From Paraspadella gotoi (Eukaryota > Chaetognatha): DNA of 64,000 nucleotides. Within the stretch, counting starts at the first letter, position 1. Each line of letters begins with the position of its first letter. The position numbers and the translations under genes were made by a program. The stretch is taken from positions 23,962,669 to 24,026,668 of the forward strand of contig CM119265.1 in assembly GCA_051294375.1 (NCBI GenBank), in the 5' to 3' direction. Positions 59,690 through 64,000 of this stretch are shown here, one piece after another. The notes beneath the pieces are model-generated. The model saw only the letters and a program-made list of their open reading frames with translations, ran no database searches and was not told the origin of the DNA.

Positions 59690-59985
59690 CAAATGTGTTG
59701 CGCCGCAGTTACTGCCTTACTGACATGACGTGACATGACTACAATAACTTTCTTAGCTAACACACACTGAATTACAATACGTTTTATATTCCTTTTAGTA
59801 TTTCCTGAAGGTGACGCAAGCAGTTACTTAGATTGAGGTTTTTTCTATCCTAACAAATTAGCAACCAACTACAAGCAAGTTATATGTATTTTTAATGTAA
59901 ATAAGACAGACCGACGGACAGACATATCGACCGACCGACAGACCGACCGAAAAGTGACCTATAGAGTAACCTAGAGAGAAATAAG
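59690..59985 (+). mobile_element. HINE-like element, copy 6
   Basis: TTGCGCCGCAGTTACTGCC at the left, then ATTCCTTTTAGTATTTCCTG AAGGTGACGC, AACAAATTAGCAACCAACTA, GTTATATGTATTTTTAATGT and the tract ACCGACCGACAGACCGACCG ending in AAAAGTGACCTATAGAGT. The order matches 52,321-52,530 to the last block. The GC hairpin itself is missing, so the right end is truncated. A tRNA-derived SINE follows within about 20 bp. Confidence 0.75.
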
Positions 59986-60003
59986 AATGAGAGTAGATAT
60001 ATG

Positions 60004-60210
60004 TGGATAAGTGGACTAAAGAGTCCTATCCGCAACTTCTATAACCCCTCTAGGAGCCATGGAACGGGTCATGGGCTTGTTAACAGTCTTGGGGGTTTTC
60101 CAGGCCACCAAGTCCTCAAGGCTGCCGCAGGGTAGTTAACTGGTTGGGATTGAACCCGTTACCTAGTGGTCATGAGCTGATGGCTTTACTCAATGTGCCA
60201 CCAGGTCACA
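60004..60210 (-). mobile_element. tRNA-derived SINE
   Basis: On the minus strand a tRNA-like head has an A-box-like TGGCACATTGAG (60,200-60,189) and a good B box GGGTTCAATCCC (60,157-60,146) about 32 bp later, followed by AACCAGTTAACTACC and a unique body (CCTGGAAAACCCCCAAGACT, CCATGGCTCCTAGAGGGG). Head spacing fits RNA polymerase III internal promoters. The head does not fold as an intact tRNA and continues into a non-tRNA body, so I call it a SINE. Target-site duplications are not clear. Confidence 0.7.
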
Positions 60211-60239
60211 TTGGAAGGTAAAATGCTTATGGGCGGGGT

Positions 60240-60489
60240 GAATTTAGGCTACGGGTAAGAGTCGAGTGTGAAAAAAGGAGACGACTTTCCCAAATATAAG
60301 TGGAGAGAAATGATTTGAGAAAGGGAGATGAATGTCCTTTAGGATAATAGGATAAAAAGAAAAGAATAAAGGATGATATACAAATGAAATAGCGTAACAG
60401 ATGTGAAAGGTGAAGCGATGAGTGGCGTCTGTCGGGAATCGTCTCTCTCCCCCGCGTCGTAGAAATCCCTCATGGACCTCTCTCTCTCT
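60240..60489. other. Unassigned flank ending in CTCTCTCT at a gap
   Basis: No gene seen. The gap 60,490-60,656 begins in CT repeats and ends in a T run, so it probably spans a microsatellite. Confidence 0.5.
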
Positions 60490-60879
60490 NNNNNNNNNNN
60501 NNNNNNNNNNNNNNNNNNNNNNNNNNNNNNNNNNNNNNNNNNNNNNNNNNNNNNNNNNNNNNNNNNNNNNNNNNNNNNNNNNNNNNNNNNNNNNNNNNNN
60601 NNNNNNNNNNNNNNNNNNNNNNNNNNNNNNNNNNNNNNNNNNNNNNNNNNNNNNNNTTTTTTTTTTTCATCAAAGTCGAACCATCGTGAAAAGAGTTTGG
60701 TTCACGCTCGAAAAAACTCGGCTTGATGAAATTTGACCCGGTCCTCTCATCAGGGAAACTTTCCTCCCTTTTCGAAAATAAGAAGGAAAAAGGGAGAAAA
60801 AAGAAAAAAAGTATAGATAACAACATGAAAGGAGGAAAGGAAAATCTCACGGACAATGACCGTTTTCTTTCGTGGTCTT

Positions 60880-60913
60880 TTCTCCGTCTTCGTCGTCGTC
60901 ATCGTCGTCGTCG

Positions 60914-60945
<32 letters not shown>

Positions 60946-61027
60946 GTCCATCCCCCGTGATGTTTTTCTCATCTCGGTAATGTCCCGTCTTCATCCCCGT
61001 GCTCAACTTCGTCTTCATCTTGATCGA

Positions 61028-61065
<38 letters not shown>

Positions 61066-61302
61066 TTTGTCGCCCCTTTTCTTTTTCTTCACTTCATATT
61101 TCTGCTATTTTTGCCTTTTTTGTTGACTTCATGTTCACAACTTTCACAACGAGATATTATTCCGGTTTTCGTCACTATCGTCTTTCTCGTTTGACAGTCA
61201 GCGTCGTCGTCGTCGTCGTCGTCATCTTCGCTTCAAACGTTTTCCATAATCGACGTAGTTTCGTCGCCGACAAACGCAGCTGTGGTTTTCGTTGTTTATC
61301 TT

Positions 61303-61352
<50 letters not shown>

Positions 61353-61438
61353 TTTATCTAACATCGTCGTCGTTCTTAGCCTTTTCGCCATTTCCCTTTC
61401 TCGCTTAGACGTCATTGCCGCTTTTGTCGCAATCTTCA

Positions 61439-61469
<31 letters not shown>

Positions 61470-61475
61470 CGTCGC
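60880..61475. repeat. Cluster of (TCG)n/(GTC)n arrays
   Basis: At least five arrays in 600 bp: 60,888-60,948, 61,028-61,070, 61,202-61,232, 61,303-61,352 and 61,438-61,470. All are in the same orientation with complex sequence between. Open frames through them are Ser, Arg or Val homopolymers. Confidence 0.93.
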
Positions 61476-61479
61476 CCGG

Positions 61480-62120
61480 TTCACTACTGGTCATCTCATT
61501 TTATCGTCATAGGGGAGACAGAGAGAGAGTGAGAAAGAAAAAGAACGAGTGAATAAGCGAGCACGAAAATTTCATTTGCATATTGGAGTCTTCTACTTCT
61601 ATTCTTCTTTTGTTCGTCCGTAGAAAAAAAAAGGACAAAAAGACGAAGAAAGTGAATGAATCGATTCTCTAGAGAAATTTTCTTTTTTTTTCCCGTATAA
61701 AGCGGCAGCATCTTCTCTTTTTTTTCACGGAATTAAAAAAATTCACAATTTCCCAATTTTCTATAATTATCTTTCTTTCTTTGCTCTAATTGCAAATAAG
61801 TGTTGTTATGCAGGCGGTTTATAAAGTCAAAAGTCGATATCTCTCTTATCATCGGTTTCTGCTGAGACATTATACAATAAGTCACTTGAATGATAATAGA
61901 TTAATAGCTGTCTTCTCCCCGCCTATTTAGCTAGTTTGTTATATTTTTTTTTTGCAACCATGAGTTTTAATTAACGCAAAAAAAAAAAAAAAAAAAAAAA
62001 AAATTCGACATTTTTGAAAGACTCGAATTGAAAAAGTTCAAACGAGAATCTTGACTTCATCTACTTTGTTGAGAGTCCGGTTTTTACGTCGTCAGGAATA
62101 TAATTGCCGTCGACGTTGAC
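61480..62120. other. AT-rich stretch with a 26-A run
   Basis: A run of about 26 adenines lies at 61,978-62,003. It could be the tail of a retroposed element or a plain homopolymer; the upstream sequence shows no element I recognise. No gene seen. Confidence 0.5.
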
Positions 62121-62138
62121 TCCGTAGATGATGCGCGG

Positions 62139-62141
62139 CCG

Positions 62142-62179
<38 letters not shown>

Positions 62180-62180
62180 C
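62139..62180. repeat. (GTC)n array
   Basis: About 13 units in CpG-rich surroundings (GCGCGGCCGCC before, CCGCGTGCCCGTCGCCATGG after). Confidence 0.93.
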
Positions 62181-62411
62181 GCGTGCCCGTCGCCATGGGA
62201 ACTCGGCTTCGGTAACGATATTCAGTCATCTGCGGTCGGGGGAAGAAAGGAGAAAGAGAGGGAGGGAGAAAAAAAAAGGGGAAAAAAAAAGGGAATATAA
62301 TATAAAATAATAAAAAAAAAATGGACGATGAAAATTAATGTGAACAACTCTCACAATTTCACGTTTGAACCGTAACGGATTCTAAAATGAAATTAAAACA
62401 AATGAAAGACC

Positions 62412-62412
<1 letters not shown>

Positions 62413-62497
<85 letters not shown>
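62413..62497. repeat. (GA)n microsatellites at 62,413-62,497 and 62,643-62,685
   Basis: Two GA arrays about 145 bp apart with unassigned sequence between. Confidence 0.93.
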
Positions 62498-62699
62498 AAA
62501 GAAGGGGAGAGTTATTAGAGCCCAGAGGCAAAGGTGGAGACATGAAAGAAAGAAAAAATAGAGTGGAGTGCCTTTGACGAGTCTTGATGACACCCAGGAC
62601 GCCGCCTTTGAAACTGGGCAGGCTGAATGCGCAGAGTTTGGCAGAGAGAGAGAGAGAGAGAGAGAGAAAGATAGAGAGAGAGAACCAGAACGCGAAACA

Positions 62700-63738
62700 G
62701 TCATCTTGAAGTATTTACGTTGTGTCGAAACACCTATAAATTATCTAAAGTCAAGAGTAATGATTCAGAACTATATCAATACGTTTTTACTAAGGCAGCC
62801 TTAATCGCATTTAAGTAAATGTAGGGGAGCCAATAAAACTATGAGAAAAAATCATTGTACACTGTACGTCAGGAATAAATTAAAATGTTATATTTATCAA
62901 TAAAAGTCGGGATCTAACGTTTCAGCCAGCGCGACTGATCGACGCTTGTCACTCGCCGAAATAACGAATCACGATCCTTGCTAGCATCACCTTTCCCCCA
63001 CTACAACCACCACCTTTTCACCACCACTACCGTCACAACCACTACCACACCACCGTCACAACCACCACCAAAACCACCGACAACCGATTTAGCCTCGTTT
63101 CAAATTCTCCCGCGATTTCGATGACCGGAAATGACGTCATCGGGCGATCGAGGCTCGGCGCCATTAAGAGCAGACAAAGGGGAGGAGGAGAAAGGGTAGT
63201 AGAGTGGGATGCAAAAAGAGAACGGACAGGTGAGGGTTAAGGGGGGGGGGAAAGGGGAGGTAGAAGCGGACTCGCTTATCACAGTCGGGGATCATTTCCT
63301 GTTTTCCTCTCGAGAGAGCGAATTAAAGTAGGCGTACTGTACGGATCAGGGAATGTCCTCGGGGGGAAAAATGTAGGAGCGTGACTTATGCGCGTCGTTA
63401 AGAGATAGTCGAGTCCCGTTGTAGTTAAAATATGTTCATAACAAGTATTTTTGGGGTCTATGGAGCCTGGAGGTGACAGCTTTATATTTACACTTTCTCC
63501 TCTCTTTATTTTGCGAGGGAAATTAAGGACTTAAAAAAAAGTGACATTTGGAAAAAAAAAAGTTTTACCGGCGGCGTTCAGAGCTTCTGGCGGTTTCGCT
63601 GCGGCGGCGGGAGGTTTCGCTGCGGCGCCCTGCGGTTCCGCTGCAGCTGCCTCATCGTTCACTCGATCGATGGTCGCTCAGTCTCGGATTCTGAGGCTGG
63701 AATCGTTTTGATGAAATTTAATGATAAACGAGAGAGAA

Positions 63739-63740
<2 letters not shown>
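62700..63740. other. Mixed stretch with ACC-rich pyrimidine-asymmetric tract
   Basis: CACCACCACTACC/CAACCACCACC-type sequence at 62,998-63,085. A short GGTTTCGCTGCGGCGGCGGG-like repeat is at 63,590-63,650. No recognised gene. Confidence 0.5.
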
Positions 63741-63741
<1 letters not shown>

Positions 63742-63777
<36 letters not shown>

Positions 63778-63820
63778 CTCTCTCTCTCTCTCTACTCTCT
63801 CTCTCTCTCTCATCTCTCTA
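63742..63820. repeat. (CT)n microsatellite, interrupted
   Basis: CT repeats with single-base interruptions. The last 180 bp of the window beyond it show no feature I can support. Confidence 0.93.
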
Positions 63821-64000
63821 CAGTCTCCGGTCACCAAACCTTCACCGAGAGCCCTTTCCGAGTACTCAGCATTGAGAGGCGTGCGAGACGGTTCTGCAAC
63901 AAAGCAAATCGGGATTCGATACGTTTGATTGGTCGGGCAATCAAATCATTATTTTACTAACACAAATATCTCATTCTACATATCAAATTGTTCGTTGATT

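Noticed and set aside
60140-60210. A functional tRNA gene
   Set aside because: Only polymerase III box-like sequences are present; I cannot fold an acceptor stem or anticodon arm, and a non-tRNA body follows, as in a SINE.
61978-62003. Poly(A) tail of a processed pseudogene
   Set aside because: No coding-like or transposon-like sequence precedes the 26-A run on the plus strand.

Overview
The window is eukaryotic nuclear DNA, most likely from an invertebrate animal. It has introns with GT/AG splice sites, non-LTR retrotransposon debris, a tRNA-derived SINE, non-autonomous Helentron-like elements, very abundant (CT)n/(GA)n and (GAC)n/(GTC)n microsatellites, degenerate CCCTAA telomere-type motifs and many assembly gaps. 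No operons, rRNA, tRNA genes or CRISPR arrays were seen. I cannot name the species. The CCCTAA motifs and a secreted CAP-family gene fit several animal phyla and do not settle it.

1-26,396 holds one locus represented about three times. Copy B (8,145-16,039) and copy C (16,473-24,367) match at a constant offset of 8,328 bp in everything I compared, including microsatellite lengths. Copy A (1-6,538, plus fragments 6,564-7,647 and 7,673-8,144) is the same locus with many one-base indels and internal duplication, joined by 25-N gaps. This looks more like false duplication or unpolished gap filling than a young biological array. The locus carries one convincing gene: a minus-strand, at least five-exon gene for a secreted CAP/SCP-domain protein (8,809-10,779, repeated at 17,137-19,107). 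It has frame breaks that look like single-base homopolymer errors. A 5'-truncated non-LTR retrotransposon with a 3' hairpin and (CAATT)n tail lies in each copy, with CCCTAA-rich islands, a ~20-bp minisatellite and long homopurine tracts.

26,397-64,000 is mostly non-coding and broken by gaps, many of which start or end inside a microsatellite. It contains at least six copies of an element combining a GACC/GACA tetranucleotide tract with a GC-rich terminal hairpin (Helentron/HINE, 'pearl' or mini-me style), a second dispersed family with a TTGGT-ACA-ACCAA palindrome, one tRNA-derived SINE (about 60,004-60,210), and several minisatellites. Two further low-identity duplications (45.87-46.44 kb with 50.78-51.42 kb, direct; 48.48-49.30 kb with 57.38-58.21 kb, inverted) suggest that part of 45.9-50.7 kb is noisy fill-in sequence. 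A few minus- or plus-strand open segments have coding-like composition but no recognisable domain.

Nothing here amounts to a demonstrated new molecular system. The observations most worth follow-up are the hairpin/tetranucleotide element family, the CAP gene hidden by indels, the suspicious duplications, and a 900-bp block where four unrelated tandem arrays abut.
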